Shown here: positions 16,233-25,643 of the stretch, one piece after another
How the letters are laid out: the number at the start of each line of letters is the position of its first letter
Numbering within the stretch: position 1 is the first letter of the stretch
Source: Kineosporia sp. R_H_3
GTDB taxonomy: Bacteria; Actinomycetota; Actinomycetes; Actinomycetales; Kineosporiaceae
Direction of reading: 5' to 3'
Length of the DNA stretch: 64,000 nucleotides
Assembly (NCBI RefSeq): GCF_002198675.1
Contig: NZ_MWLL01000218.1
Location: forward strand, 1-64,000
The notes under the pieces: generated by a model
What the model saw: only the letters and a program-made list of their open reading frames with translations
Told to the model about the DNA's origin: nothing
The model's database searches: none
Program-made: the position numbers and the translations under genes

Positions 16233-17306
16233 ATGTCGACCACGGAGCCCGTCCAGCGGGCGCGGCCCCGCCCGGCCGACGCGTACGTGAGCACCTACGC
16301 CGACCTGGCCCGGGCGGTGCGCGCCGCCGGGCTGCAGCGCCGCCGGTACGGCTTCTACTGGTCCGCCTTCACCGTCGCGGTCCTCGCCTTCGCCGCTGTG
16401 TGCACCGGCGTCGTCCTGCTGCGGGACTCGTGGTTCGTCGTCCTGCTCGCCCCGGCCCTCGCTCTCGTGTGCGCGCAGTTCGGCTTCCTCGGGCACGACG
16501 CCGCGCACCGGCAGGTCTTCGCGTCCGCGCGCTGGAACGAGTGGGCCGCCCGCATCGTCTCCGGGGTCTTCGCCGGCCTCAGCTACGGCTGGTGGCAGCA
16601 CAAGCACAACCGCCACCACTCCGGCCCGAACCAGGAGGGCCGGGACCCGGACATCGGCCCCGGGCCGGTCGCGCTGACCCCGGCGACGGCGGCCACCCGC
16701 ACCGGGTGGGCCGCCGGCGTCACCCGCCGGCAGGGCTGGTGGTTCTTCGCGGTGCTGCCGCTGGAGGGCGTCAACCTGCACGTCCAGAGCGTCGCCCGGG
16801 TCGTGAGCCCGGCGCCGATGCGGCAGCGGGCGCTCGAGGCGGCCATGCTCGCCGTCCGGCTCGGCGGCTACGTCGCGGCGCTGTTCCTGCTCCTGCCGCC
16901 GGGCCGCGCGGGTGTCTTCCTCGCCGTTCAGGTCGGGGTGTTCGGCACCCTGCTCGGCGGGGCGTTCGCGCCGAACCACATCGGGATGCCGGTCGTCCCC
17001 GCCGACGCCCGGCCCGACTTCCTGCGTCGGCAGGTGCTCGTGTCGCGCAACGTCAGCGGCGGCCGGGTCGTCGGGTTCTTCCTCGGCGGGTTGCAGCACC
17101 AGGTCGAGCACCACCTCTTCCCGAGCATGCCGCGCCCCGCGCTCGCCCGGGCCCGCGGCCTCGTGCAGGCGCACTGCCGCCGGCACGACGTGCACTACGA
17201 GGAGACGACGCTGCTGCAGGCGTACGTGCGGGTCGCCCGGTACCTCGACGCCGTCGGCCGCCGGGACGCGGACCCGTTCCGGTGCCCGCTGCTGGCGCTG
17301 CGGTAG
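16233..17306 (+). CDS. Membrane fatty acid desaturase (acyl-lipid type)
   Basis: The 357-residue integral membrane protein carries the three histidine boxes of di-iron desaturases: HDAAH at 88-92, HKHNRHH at 123-129, and HQVEHH near residue 290. The HxxHH-type third box with Q/E places it with acyl-lipid or front-end-like desaturases such as the mycobacterial DesA3 group. It introduces double bonds into membrane acyl chains and needs an electron donor not encoded here. ATG 16233 follows GAGGAGAG at a good distance. Confidence 0.9.
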   Translation: MSTTEPVQRARPRPADAYVSTYADLARAVRAAGLQRRRYGFYWSAFTVAVLAFAAVCTGVVLLRDSWFVVLLAPALALVCAQFGFLGHDAAHRQVFASARWNEWAARIVSGVFAGLSYGWWQHKHNRHHSGPNQEGRDPDIGPGPVALTPATAATRTGWAAGVTRRQGWWFFAVLPLEGVNLHVQSVARVVSPAPMRQRALEAAMLAVRLGGYVAALFLLLPPGRAGVFLAVQVGVFGTLLGGAFAPNHIGMPVVPADARPDFLRRQVLVSRNVSGGRVVGFFLGGLQHQVEHHLFPSMPRPALARARGLVQAHCRRHDVHYEETTLLQAYVRVARYLDAVGRRDADPFRCPLLALR

Positions 17307-17408
17307 CCTCGGTGTACTCGTTCGCAGGACGACGCGGCCCCGACCCGGTCGGCCCGTCGACAGCCGGAGCAGAGCGGTCAGGGGCGGTCATGCACGGCTG
17401 TCGCCCGC

Positions 17409-18173
17409 GTGCGCGGTGGCCGCGTGGCTGAGAGCCACCAGAACGACCACCAGGACAACCTGGCCGCCGTCCGCGCCCTGCTCCCGCGGGTCGACCCGCC
17501 GGGGGACGTCGCCGCCGACGTGCGCACCTGGCTCGGCCGGATGTGTTCCGCGGCCGTCACCGCGCTGCCCGCGACCGGGGTCGCCGTGAGCCTCATGACC
17601 GACACCGGCGTGCTCGCCGTGGCGATGGCCTCCGACAAGCTCACCGACTCCCTCGGCACCCTGCAGTTCACCCTCGGCGAGGGGCCGTGCGTCGATGCGT
17701 TCCACGAGCACCGGCCGGTCCTCGTCCCGGATCTCGGTACCGTCGCGCCGACCCGCTGGCCCGGGTACACGGCCGCCGCCCTCGCGTCCGGCGTCCACGC
17801 GGTGTTCTCGTTCCCGCTGCAGGTCGGGGCCGCGCGGCTCGGCGCCCTCGACGTCTACGGTTCCGAGGCCGGTGAGCTCTCGGCGGCCGCGACCGGGCTC
17901 GCCCTCGCGTTCGCGGACGTCACCGTCGAGGCGCTGCTCGACGCGCAGGGCGCGGTCAGCGACGCCGCGAACCCGGGCGGTCTCGACGGCGTCGTCGACG
18001 GCCACTACGTCGTGTACCAGGCGCAGGGCATGACGATGGTCGACCTCGGGGTCTCCCTCGTCGACGCCCTCGCCCGGCTGCGCGCGCACGCCTACTCCGC
18101 GGACCGGTCCCTCCTCGACGTCGCGCGTGACGTCGTCGAGGGCCGGCTCCGGCTCGAACCGGACAGCGGTTGA
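17409..18173 (+). CDS. GAF-ANTAR regulator, first of two tandem genes
   Basis: The protein of about 254 residues has a GAF domain (GEGPCVDAFHEHRPVLVPDLG, cut at FHE; VFSFPLQVGAARLGALDVY) and a C-terminal ANTAR RNA-binding domain (VVYQAQGMTMVDLGVSL, ARLRAHAYSADRSL). ANTAR proteins bind paired RNA hairpins to prevent transcription termination; in actinobacteria GAF-ANTAR pairs are abundant. The start is uncertain (GTG 17409 or 17424). It is followed at 52 bases by a second GAF-ANTAR gene. Confidence 0.82.
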   Translation: MRGGRVAESHQNDHQDNLAAVRALLPRVDPPGDVAADVRTWLGRMCSAAVTALPATGVAVSLMTDTGVLAVAMASDKLTDSLGTLQFTLGEGPCVDAFHEHRPVLVPDLGTVAPTRWPGYTAAALASGVHAVFSFPLQVGAARLGALDVYGSEAGELSAAATGLALAFADVTVEALLDAQGAVSDAANPGGLDGVVDGHYVVYQAQGMTMVDLGVSLVDALARLRAHAYSADRSLLDVARDVVEGRLRLEPDSG

Positions 18174-18225
18174 CCGGGTACACGGACGTTCCCGCACCTA
18201 CCATCGACGACAGAGGGAGGCCCTG

Positions 18226-18951
18226 ATGGCCACGGTTGCACCGGCACGGCTCGCCGAGGTGTTCGTGGAGGTCGCCGACACCCTCGTGGACGACTTCGAC
18301 GTCATCGAGTTCCTGGAGATGATCACGACCCGGACGTCCGAGCTCGTCTCGGTGCCCGCGGTCGGCCTGCTCCTCGACGACGGACGCGGGCGGCTGCAGT
18401 TCATGGCGGCCTCCGACGAGGAGACCCGGCTGCTGGAGCTGTTCCAGATCCAGCACAACGAGGGCCCCTGCCTCGACGCTTTCACGCTCGGCACCCAGGT
18501 CGTCAACGCCGACCTCGCGCACGCCGAGAGCCGGTGGCCGACCTTCGCGCCGCGGGCGACGGCGTCCGGGTTCCGGTCGGTGCACGCCCTGCCGCTGCGG
18601 CTGCGCTCGACGGTCATCGGGGCGCTCAACCTCTTCGGCACCGACGCCGGGTCGCTCGAGCCGGGGGACGTGAAGATCGTCCAGGCACTCGCGGACGTCG
18701 CGACGATCGGGCTGCTCCAGGAGAAGGCGATCCGCAACGGAGAGATGCTCACCGAGCAGCTCCAGCACGCGCTCAACAGCCGGGTCGTCATCGAGCAGGC
18801 CAAGGGGGCGCTCGCCCGCACCCACGGGATCGGCGTGGACGCCGCCTTCGAGCTGCTGCGCACCTACGCGCGCAACCACAACCGCAAGCTCGTCGACCTC
18901 GCCCGGGTCGTCGTCACCGACCCGCACACGCTGCCGGGGCTCATGCGCTGA
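18226..18951 (+). CDS. GAF-ANTAR regulator, second of two tandem genes
   Basis: The 241-residue protein has a GAF domain (about 20-165; NEGPCLDAFTLGTQVVNADL) and a C-terminal ANTAR domain (about 180-235; SRVVIEQAKGALARTHGI, AFELLRTYARNHNRKLVDLA). It is expected to bind nascent RNA in response to a GAF ligand or signal. The start at ATG 18226 follows AGGGAGG. The two tandem copies differ in the ANTAR sequence, so they probably have different RNA targets. No paired-hairpin target is evident immediately upstream. Confidence 0.85.
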   Translation: MATVAPARLAEVFVEVADTLVDDFDVIEFLEMITTRTSELVSVPAVGLLLDDGRGRLQFMAASDEETRLLELFQIQHNEGPCLDAFTLGTQVVNADLAHAESRWPTFAPRATASGFRSVHALPLRLRSTVIGALNLFGTDAGSLEPGDVKIVQALADVATIGLLQEKAIRNGEMLTEQLQHALNSRVVIEQAKGALARTHGIGVDAAFELLRTYARNHNRKLVDLARVVVTDPHTLPGLMR

Positions 18952-19056
18952 CGCGTCTCGTTCTGCGATCGCCGCGGGCCCCGATCCGCGCTCTCCTGGG
19001 ACGGCGGAGCAGACTGCTCCGCAGAAGGCCCGTCCGCCCGGGGAGCGAGGACGCCG

Positions 19057-21393
19057 ATGACGCAGACCGACCCTGACCTGCACGGCGGCCCCACCGTGGA
19101 CGTCGACCTGCTCCGCCGCATCTCCCGGCGTGTGCTCTGGCTCGCGACCGCGGTCGTCGACGCCGCGAACCGGCGCAAGGACCCGACCGGGGTCAAGGTC
19201 GGCGGCCACCAGGCGTCGTCCGCGTCGATGGTCGACATCATGGTCGCGCTCTGGTTCTCGGAGCTGACCCGGTTCGACCGGGTCTCGGTGAAGCCGCACG
19301 CGTCGCCCGTGCTGCACGCGGTGAACCACCTCCTCGGCGACCTCGACGCCTCCTGGCTCCCGACGCTGCGCACCGCGAAGGGCCTGCAGTCGTACCCGAG
19401 CCGCACCAAGGACCCGGGCACCGTCGACTTCTCGACGGGGTCGGTCGGGATCGGTGCCACGGCGGCGCTCTGGGCCGCGATGGCGCACCGCTACGTCCGC
19501 TCGCACGTGCCGACGGCGCCGGAGGCCGGGCGGTTCGTCAGCCTGCTCGGGGACGCCGAGCTCGACGAGGGCGCGATCTGGGAGGCCGTCGCCGACCCCG
19601 CCGTCGCGAGCCTCGGCGAGCTGCTCTGGGTCGTCGACCTCAACCGGCAGTCGCTCGACCGGGTCGTCCCCGACATCCAGATCGAGCGCCTGCAGGGGAT
19701 GTTCGCCGCCGCCGGCTGGCAGGTCGTCACGCTCAAGTGGGGCCGGGTCGTCAGCGCGCTCTTCGAGCGGCCGGGCGGTGCGGAGCTGCGGCGCCGGCTC
19801 GAGGCGATGCCCAACGAGGAGTACCAGCGGATCCTGCGCGTCGACACCTCCGAGGTCGTCGAGCGGCTGCTCGCCGGCGGCGGGTCGCCGGACCTGCGCG
19901 CGCTGCTCGGGTCGCTGTCGCCCGCGCACCTCGCGTCCGCCGTCCGCGACCTCGGGGGCCACGACCTCGGGCTGCTCGTCGACACCTTCCGCGCGGTCGA
20001 CTCGCACCGGCCCACCGTCGTCTTCGCCTACACGGTCAAGGGCCGCGGCCTGCCGACCGAGGGCCACCCGAACAACCACTCGGTGCTCCTCAACGAGGCC
20101 CAGCTCGCGGCGCTCGCCGAGGCCTGCGGCGCCGCGGCCGACGACCCGTTCGCGCCTTTCCCGCCGGGCAGCCCGGAGGCGGTGCTGTGCGCCGAGCGCG
20201 GCCGGGTGCTGCGCCGGGAGCCGGTGACGCCGTCCGGGCACGTCGACGTCCCGACCTCGCTCGGCCGGCCGCACCGCTCGGTGCTCTCGACCCAGGCCAC
20301 CCTGGGCCGGCTGCTCGCGGACCTCGTCCGCGACGCCCCCGCGACCGCCGCCCGGGTCGTCACGTGCAGCCCGGACGTCGCGTCGTCGACGAACCTCGGC
20401 GGCTGGATCAACAAGACCGGCGTCTGGGCCGTGCGCGAGCGGAGGGACTGGTTCGCGGACGACGCGGAGCGGGTGCTGCGCTGGGCGGAGGTGCCGTCGG
20501 GGCAGCACATCGAGCTGGGCATCGCCGAGGTCAACCTCGTCGGCCTGCTCGGCGAGCTCGGGGCGACCTGGTCGCGCTGGGGCGAACGGCTCATCCCCGT
20601 CGCGACGCTCTACGACCCGTTCGTCTCGCGGGCCCTGGAGCCGTGGTCGTTCGGGATCTACGCGGGCGGCCAGTCGATCCTCGTCGGCACGCCGTCCGGT
20701 GTGACGCTCGCGCCCGAGGGCGGTGCGCACCAGAGCATCACGACCCCGTCCATCGGGCTCGAGCAGCCGGGCTGCGTCGCGTGGGAGCCGGCGTTCGGGC
20801 AGGACCTCGAGTGGTGCTTCCTCCACGCGATGTCGCGGGTCGGCGTCCCGGGCGGGACGTCGGCGTACTTCCGGCTCTCGACCCGGCCGGTCGACCCGGC
20901 GCTCGCCCGGCTGCCCGACGACCCGGCGCTCCTCGAACGGCGCCGCCGACAGGCGGTCGCCGGCGGGTACCGGCTCAGCGCGCACGACCCGGCGGCGGAC
21001 GACGTCACGCTCGTCGGGGCGGGGGCGGTCATGCCCGAGGTGCTCGCCGCCGCGGACACCCTGGCGACCGCCGGCGTCACGGCCGGGGTCGTCTGCCTGA
21101 CGAGCGCCGACCTCGTCTTCCGGTCGTTCCAGCAGCGGGGCAGCCGCGCGGCGGGCACCGGCTCGGCGGTGTGCGACCTCCTGCTGCCGGCCGCGCACCC
21201 CGCACCGCTCGTCACCGTGCTCGACGGGCACCCGCACACGCTGGCGTTCCTCGCGGGGGTGCGCGCCGACCGGATCCGCTGCCTCGGCGTCACCGACTTC
21301 GGCCGGTCGAGCAGCGTCCAGGACGCCTACCGGCTCCACGGGATCGACGCCGTCTCCGTCGCCGAGGCGGCGCTCGACCTGCTCGGGCGCTGA
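19057..21393 (+). CDS. Transketolase-like thiamine-diphosphate enzyme related to pyruvate dehydrogenase E1 (AceE)
   Basis: The 778-residue protein has the ThDP/Mg motif as GDAELDEGAIWE with LLWVVDLNRQSLDR, very close to homodimeric E1 (GDGEMDE...N). It also has HQASSASMVDIMVALWF near the N-terminus, the pyrimidine-domain Glu in GIAEVNLVGLLGELG, and a C-terminal transketolase domain. It is shorter than the roughly 900 residues of AceE and lacks obvious E2-docking residues. No E2 or E3 gene is nearby. It could act on a 2-oxoacid or as a transketolase; an aldehyde dehydrogenase follows 92 bases downstream. GGGGAGCGAGGA precedes the ATG. Confidence 0.75.
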   Translation: MTQTDPDLHGGPTVDVDLLRRISRRVLWLATAVVDAANRRKDPTGVKVGGHQASSASMVDIMVALWFSELTRFDRVSVKPHASPVLHAVNHLLGDLDASWLPTLRTAKGLQSYPSRTKDPGTVDFSTGSVGIGATAALWAAMAHRYVRSHVPTAPEAGRFVSLLGDAELDEGAIWEAVADPAVASLGELLWVVDLNRQSLDRVVPDIQIERLQGMFAAAGWQVVTLKWGRVVSALFERPGGAELRRRLEAMPNEEYQRILRVDTSEVVERLLAGGGSPDLRALLGSLSPAHLASAVRDLGGHDLGLLVDTFRAVDSHRPTVVFAYTVKGRGLPTEGHPNNHSVLLNEAQLAALAEACGAAADDPFAPFPPGSPEAVLCAERGRVLRREPVTPSGHVDVPTSLGRPHRSVLSTQATLGRLLADLVRDAPATAARVVTCSPDVASSTNLGGWINKTGVWAVRERRDWFADDAERVLRWAEVPSGQHIELGIAEVNLVGLLGELGATWSRWGERLIPVATLYDPFVSRALEPWSFGIYAGGQSILVGTPSGVTLAPEGGAHQSITTPSIGLEQPGCVAWEPAFGQDLEWCFLHAMSRVGVPGGTSAYFRLSTRPVDPALARLPDDPALLERRRRQAVAGGYRLSAHDPAADDVTLVGAGAVMPEVLAAADTLATAGVTAGVVCLTSADLVFRSFQQRGSRAAGTGSAVCDLLLPAAHPAPLVTVLDGHPHTLAFLAGVRADRIRCLGVTDFGRSSSVQDAYRLHGIDAVSVAEAALDLLGR

Positions 21394-21485
21394 GCGCCGT
21401 CCGTCGCCCTGCACCCGTTCCGCTGCAACCGTTCTGCCGCTAGCGTTCCGCCGCAACCGCGACGACTCGACGACGAGGAGCCCGC

Positions 21486-22967
21486 ATGTCCGCCGACACC
21501 CCGCTCGAACGGTTCGGACTCTTCATCGACGGCGAGGTCGTCGACGCGGCCTCGGGCCGGACCTTCCAGTCCCTCGACCCGTACGCGGGCCGGCCGTGGG
21601 CGGTGCTCGCGGACGGCGGCCCGGCGGACGTCGACCGCGCCGTCGCGTCGGCGCGCGCGGCGTTCGAGGGCCCCTGGGGCCGGATGACCGGCTTCGACCG
21701 GGCCGCGGTGCTGCGCGGGCTCGGCGACGCGATCACCGCGAACGCCGAGCGGCTCGCGCTGCTCGAGGTCCGCGACTCGGGCAAGCTCCTGCGCGAGATG
21801 CTCGGCCAGCTGCGCAGCCTCGGCACCTGGTACTCGTACTTCGCCGGGCTCGCCGACAAGCTCGAGGGCCGGACCGTGCCGCCGGTCAACCCGGCCTACT
21901 TCGGCTACACGGTGCGGGAACCGGTCGGGGTCGTCGCGGCGATCACGCCGTGGAACTCCCCGCTCATGCTCCTCACGTGGAAGCTCGCACCGCTGCTCGC
22001 CGCCGGGTGCACGTGCGTCGTCAAGCCGTCCGAGCACTCGCCGGCGTCGACGGTCGCGTTCGCCCAGGTGCTCCACGAGGCGGGGCTGCCCGCGGGTGTG
22101 CTCAACGTCGTCACCGGGTGGGACCGGTCGACGGGCGAGGCGCTCGCGGCGCACCGGGGCGTCGACAAGGTCGCGTTCACGGGGTCGACGGCGACCGGGG
22201 TCAAGGTCGCGCAGGCCGCCGTCGCGAACGTCAACCGGGTGACGCTCGAGCTGGGTGGCAAGAGCGCGCAGGTCGTCTTCCCGGACGCCGACCTCGACGC
22301 CGCCGCGAACGGTCTCGTCGCCGGGGTGTTCGCCGCGACCGGGCAGACCTGCATGGCCGGCTCCCGGCTCGTCGTCCACGAGAGCGTCAAGGACGCGCTC
22401 CTCGAGAAGGTCGTCGCCCGGGCCGAGTCGATCCGGCTCGGCGACCCCACGCAGCCGGAGACCGAGATGGGCCCGGTCGCGAACCGCCCGCAGTACGAGA
22501 AGGTCCTCGGCTACCTCGACGGTGCCCGCACCGAGGGCGCGACGATCGCCTGCGGCGGCGGCCCGGACGTCGACCTCGGCGGCCTCTTCGTGCGCCCGAC
22601 GGTCGTCGTCGCCGACCCGGGGGCGACGGTCGTCCGTGAGGAGGTCTTCGGCCCGGTGCTCGCCGCGTACACGTTCACCGACGAGGCCCAGGCCCTGGCC
22701 CTCGCCAACGACACCCCGTACGGCCTCGCCGGCGCGGTCTGGACCAAGGACGTGCACCGTGCCCACCGGGTCGCCGCCGGCCTGCGCGCCGGCACGGTCT
22801 GGGTCAACGCCTACCGGGTCGTCGCACCGAACATGCCCTTCGGCGGCTACGGCCTGTCGGGCATCGGCCGCGAGAACGGTGTGACGGCGGTCGACGAGTA
22901 CCTCGAGACGAAGTCGGTGTTCGTCGAGCTCACCGGTGGCACGCGGGACCCGTTCCAGCTCGGCTGA
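21486..22967 (+). CDS. NAD(P)-dependent aldehyde dehydrogenase
   Basis: The 493-residue protein has all aldehyde dehydrogenase hallmarks: TPWNSPLMLLTWKLAPLL, FTGSTATGVKVAQ (cofactor loop), the general-base Glu in LELGGKSAQ, the catalytic Cys in GQTCMAGSR, and EEVFGPVLAAYTF. It oxidises an aldehyde to an acid; the substrate is unknown. CGACGAGGAGCCCGC precedes the ATG. It may form a unit with the AceE-like enzyme upstream, which could supply an aldehyde. Confidence 0.92.
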   Translation: MSADTPLERFGLFIDGEVVDAASGRTFQSLDPYAGRPWAVLADGGPADVDRAVASARAAFEGPWGRMTGFDRAAVLRGLGDAITANAERLALLEVRDSGKLLREMLGQLRSLGTWYSYFAGLADKLEGRTVPPVNPAYFGYTVREPVGVVAAITPWNSPLMLLTWKLAPLLAAGCTCVVKPSEHSPASTVAFAQVLHEAGLPAGVLNVVTGWDRSTGEALAAHRGVDKVAFTGSTATGVKVAQAAVANVNRVTLELGGKSAQVVFPDADLDAAANGLVAGVFAATGQTCMAGSRLVVHESVKDALLEKVVARAESIRLGDPTQPETEMGPVANRPQYEKVLGYLDGARTEGATIACGGGPDVDLGGLFVRPTVVVADPGATVVREEVFGPVLAAYTFTDEAQALALANDTPYGLAGAVWTKDVHRAHRVAAGLRAGTVWVNAYRVVAPNMPFGGYGLSGIGRENGVTAVDEYLETKSVFVELTGGTRDPFQLG

Positions 22968-22995
22968 ACGGCGCTCGTCCCAGGAAGGGCACCCG

Positions 22996-23421
22996 ATGAC
23001 CAGCAGGTTCACCGACCTCGCGGTCGACTGCGCCGACCCCTACCGGCTGGCGCGGTTCTGGTGCGCGGTCCTCGGCTACGAGATCCAGGAGGACGACGAC
23101 GGCGTCGTCACGATCGGCGCCCAGGCACCGCCGGCGGGCCCGACCCGCCCGGTCCCGCCGACGCTGACGTTCGCGCACGTCCCCGAGCCCAAGACGCTGA
23201 AGAACCGGCTCCACGTCGACCTCACCCCGGTCGGCACCGACCAGGCCGAGGAGGTCCGTCGGTTGCTCGACCTCGGCGCCCGGCACGTCGACGTCGGTCA
23301 GGGTGACGCGCGGTGGGTCGTCCTCGCCGACCCGGAGGGCAACGAGTTCTGCGTGCTCACCGGACGCCAGGACGCGCCGGCTCCCTCCGACGCGGCCCGC
23401 CGTTCGCCGCCCGCACCATGA
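22996..23421 (+). CDS. VOC-family (glyoxalase/bleomycin resistance-like) protein
   Basis: The 141-residue protein has the paired beta-alpha-beta-beta-beta modules of the VOC superfamily (DLAVDCADPYRLARFWCAVL, RLHVDLTP, VLADPEGNEFCVL). The arrangement matches the actinobacterial glyoxalase_6 type. The metal site and reaction are not determined. AGGAAGGG precedes ATG 22996. The last 20 or so residues extend past the normal domain end and lie over the 3' end of the opposite-strand transposase, so this tail may be accidental. Confidence 0.85.
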   Translation: MTSRFTDLAVDCADPYRLARFWCAVLGYEIQEDDDGVVTIGAQAPPAGPTRPVPPTLTFAHVPEPKTLKNRLHVDLTPVGTDQAEEVRRLLDLGARHVDVGQGDARWVVLADPEGNEFCVLTGRQDAPAPSDAARRSPPAP

Positions 23422-24307
23422 AGCGGTAGAAGGGCAGACCCCGAGAGGCCGCCGTCCGGTGGTCGAACCGGAACATGAACTCGTCGAGGTAGGACGCCAG
23501 GTGCCGCTCCCGGACGCCGTACCGCATCGTCCCGACGAACCAGCGGTCGAGGAGCGTGGCGACCTGCCGCGGGCCGGGCAGGAGCCGGCCGCGCCCCGGG
23601 TCCTCGTACCCCTCGACGCACGTGTGCCCGAACCCCATGAGGGCGAGCCGGCGGAACCTCGGCGCGCCGTCGGTCGCGACGAGCGCCTCCGGCCGGACGG
23701 CGCGGGCGGCGAAGTGCAGCGCCTCCAGGCTCCCCGGGTACCGGGTGGTCTCCAGACGCAGCCGGCCCAGGCGTCGCGGCCCGAGCCGCTCGACGGCGAT
23801 CATCACCGGCACCTCGAGGGTGGTGGCGCCCGGCAGGTCCCGGGTCACGCCGCCGAGGAAGGCCTCGCCGATCTCGACCTGCTGGACCTCCCCGCCGCCG
23901 AGCCGTTCCTGCTCCGGGTCGGCCATCGCCGAGCGCATCGTGCGCAGCCAGGCCCAGGCGGTCTCGTACGACACGAGACCGAGGTGCTCCTGGAGCGCGG
24001 CGGCCGAGAGCCCGTCCTTCGACGAGGTGACGAACCAGATCGCCTCGAACCACGTCGACAGCGGCGTCCGGGAGCGGTGGAAGAGCGTGCCGGCCGTCAC
24101 CGACGTCTTGCGCGAGCACGTCGCGCACATCCAGAGCCCGGGACCGGTCCGCCAGAACCCGTTGCCGGAGCACGCCGGGCAGACGAACCCGTCGGGCCAG
24201 CGCAGCCGCGCCAGGTACTCGATGCACGCCTCGTCGTCCGGGAACCACCGGCGCAGCTGGGCGGCCGTCGACGGGTAGTCCACCCCGGCGACCGGTTCCG
24301 CGACCAT
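23357..24307 (-). CDS. IS1595/ISXO2-like transposase with a substituted catalytic Asp
   Basis: The protein has an N-terminal zinc ribbon (CPACSGNGFW, CATCSRK), the ISXO2 helical region (GTLFHRSRTPLSTWFEAIWF in parts), and the C-terminal hallmark HLASYLDEFMFRFDHR. The first catalytic Asp of the DDE site, normally VEIDE(T/A), reads VEIGE here, so transposition is probably lost. The second Asp is present in VATDGAPR. I saw no clear terminal inverted repeats. It is either a dead insertion-sequence relic or a domesticated protein; the intact frame favours selection. The start could also be GTG 24316. Confidence 0.75.
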   Translation of the reverse strand: MVAEPVAGVDYPSTAAQLRRWFPDDEACIEYLARLRWPDGFVCPACSGNGFWRTGPGLWMCATCSRKTSVTAGTLFHRSRTPLSTWFEAIWFVTSSKDGLSAAALQEHLGLVSYETAWAWLRTMRSAMADPEQERLGGGEVQQVEIGEAFLGGVTRDLPGATTLEVPVMIAVERLGPRRLGRLRLETTRYPGSLEALHFAARAVRPEALVATDGAPRFRRLALMGFGHTCVEGYEDPGRGRLLPGPRQVATLLDRWFVGTMRYGVRERHLASYLDEFMFRFDHRTAASRGLPFYRFMVRAANGGPRRREPARPGVR

Positions 24308-24557
24308 GTCGATCACCGTACTGCAGGCAACCGACCACCTGGACGGCTGTTCGACACCGGGCGCAGCGGCCCGGGCGACAGGCCCCGGTCCCGGTTCGCG
24401 TCCGCGGCGTACTGTGAAGGTGTCACTCAGGACCTCGGTGACGGAGGCGCCGCAGCTGCGGCCGCTCCCCCGTGCGTCGCGAACCGTCCGCCCCGCGGAC
24501 GTGAGGACTCGTCATGGTCGTACCGCCCGTTCCCGTCGCCGTCCCGACGTCGTCCAC

Positions 24558-25643
24558 GTGAGGGTCGCGGTGCTCGCACCGGTCGCCTGGCGCAGCCCGC
24601 CCGAGCACTACGGCCCCTGGGAGCAGGTCGCGAGCCTGCTCGCGGAAGGCCTTGTCGCACAGGGGGTCGACGTCACATTGTTCGCGACGCTCGACTCCCT
24701 GACGAGCGCGGCGCTCGACGGCGTCGTGCCGCACGGTTACGCGCAGGACCCGGCGCTCGACGGCCGCGTCCAGGAGGCGCTGCACGTGGCGCACGCCTTC
24801 GGCCGGGCAGGGGAGTTCGACCTCGTGCACAGCCACCTCGACTGGCTGCCGCTGGCCTTCGAGCGGTTGTGCGCCGCACCGCTCGTGACGACGGTGCACG
24901 GTTTCGGCGGGCCGGCGATCCTGCCCGCGTACCGGGCGTCCCGGTCCGCGCTCGTCTCGATCTCCGACTCCGACCGGCACCCGGACCTCGACTACGCGGC
25001 GACCGTCCACCACGGGGTCGACGAGAGCCTGCTCCCCTTCTCCGCCGACGGCGGGGAGGACCTCGTGGTCCTCGGCCGGATCCACCCCGACAAGGGCACG
25101 GGCGAGGCGGTGCGGATCGCCCGCGCCGCCGGCCGCCGGCTCGTCGTCGCGGGGATCGTCCACGACGACAGGTACTTCCGCGAGGAGGTCGAGCCGTACG
25201 TCGACGGCGACCGCGTCCGGTACCTGGGGTCGGTCGGTCCGCAGCAGCGCGCCGACGTCCTCGGCGCCGCCGCGGCGCTGCTGCACCCGATCGACTTCGA
25301 GGAGCCCTTCGGGCTCTCCGTCGTCGAGGCGATGATGTGCGGCACACCGGTCGTGGCCTACCGGCGCGGCTCGATGCCCGAGGTCGTCGACGAGGGCGTC
25401 ACCGGGTTCGTCGTCGCGGACGCCGCAGCGGCGGCAGCGGCCGTCGGGCGGGCCGCCCGGCTCGACCGGCACGCGGTCCGCGCCCGCGCCGCGGCCCGGT
25501 TCGGCGCGGCCCGGATGGTCACCGACTACCTCGCGGTCTACGCGAAGATCCTTGCCGCGCAAGGCCTCCCCGACGCCGGCGGGACGCCGTCCGGGCCGGG
25601 CATGCCGCACGTCACATCCGCGGGACCGGCGCGTCGTGACTGA
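24558..25643 (+). CDS. GT4-family glycosyltransferase, GT-B fold
   Basis: The 361-residue protein starts at GTG 24558 (VRVAVLAPVAWRSPP) and has the GT-B pattern with VVLGRIHPDKGT, HPIDFEEPFGLSVVEAMMCGTPVVAYRRGSMPEVV (the E-x7-E nucleotide-sugar motif lies in EPFGLSVVE) and a C-terminal tail. A retaining transferase using a nucleotide sugar, likely GDP-mannose, would fit its neighbours. It is first in a cluster with a second glycosyltransferase, a toroid protein, a GH130 enzyme and a cupin. No good ribosome site precedes the GTG. Confidence 0.85.
   Translation: MRVAVLAPVAWRSPPEHYGPWEQVASLLAEGLVAQGVDVTLFATLDSLTSAALDGVVPHGYAQDPALDGRVQEALHVAHAFGRAGEFDLVHSHLDWLPLAFERLCAAPLVTTVHGFGGPAILPAYRASRSALVSISDSDRHPDLDYAATVHHGVDESLLPFSADGGEDLVVLGRIHPDKGTGEAVRIARAAGRRLVVAGIVHDDRYFREEVEPYVDGDRVRYLGSVGPQQRADVLGAAAALLHPIDFEEPFGLSVVEAMMCGTPVVAYRRGSMPEVVDEGVTGFVVADAAAAAAAVGRAARLDRHAVRARAAARFGAARMVTDYLAVYAKILAAQGLPDAGGTPSGPGMPHVTSAGPARRD

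Noticed and set aside
17956-21456. A 1166-codon open frame on the minus strand
   Set aside because: It is antisense to the GAF-ANTAR and AceE-like genes. Its sequence is Arg/Glu/Asp low-complexity without motifs, which is the usual shadow of high-G+C coding DNA.
23300-24420. Terminal inverted repeats of an IS1595 element
   Set aside because: I compared both ends by eye and found no matching 13-18 bp repeats, so I did not annotate a mobile element beyond the transposase gene.
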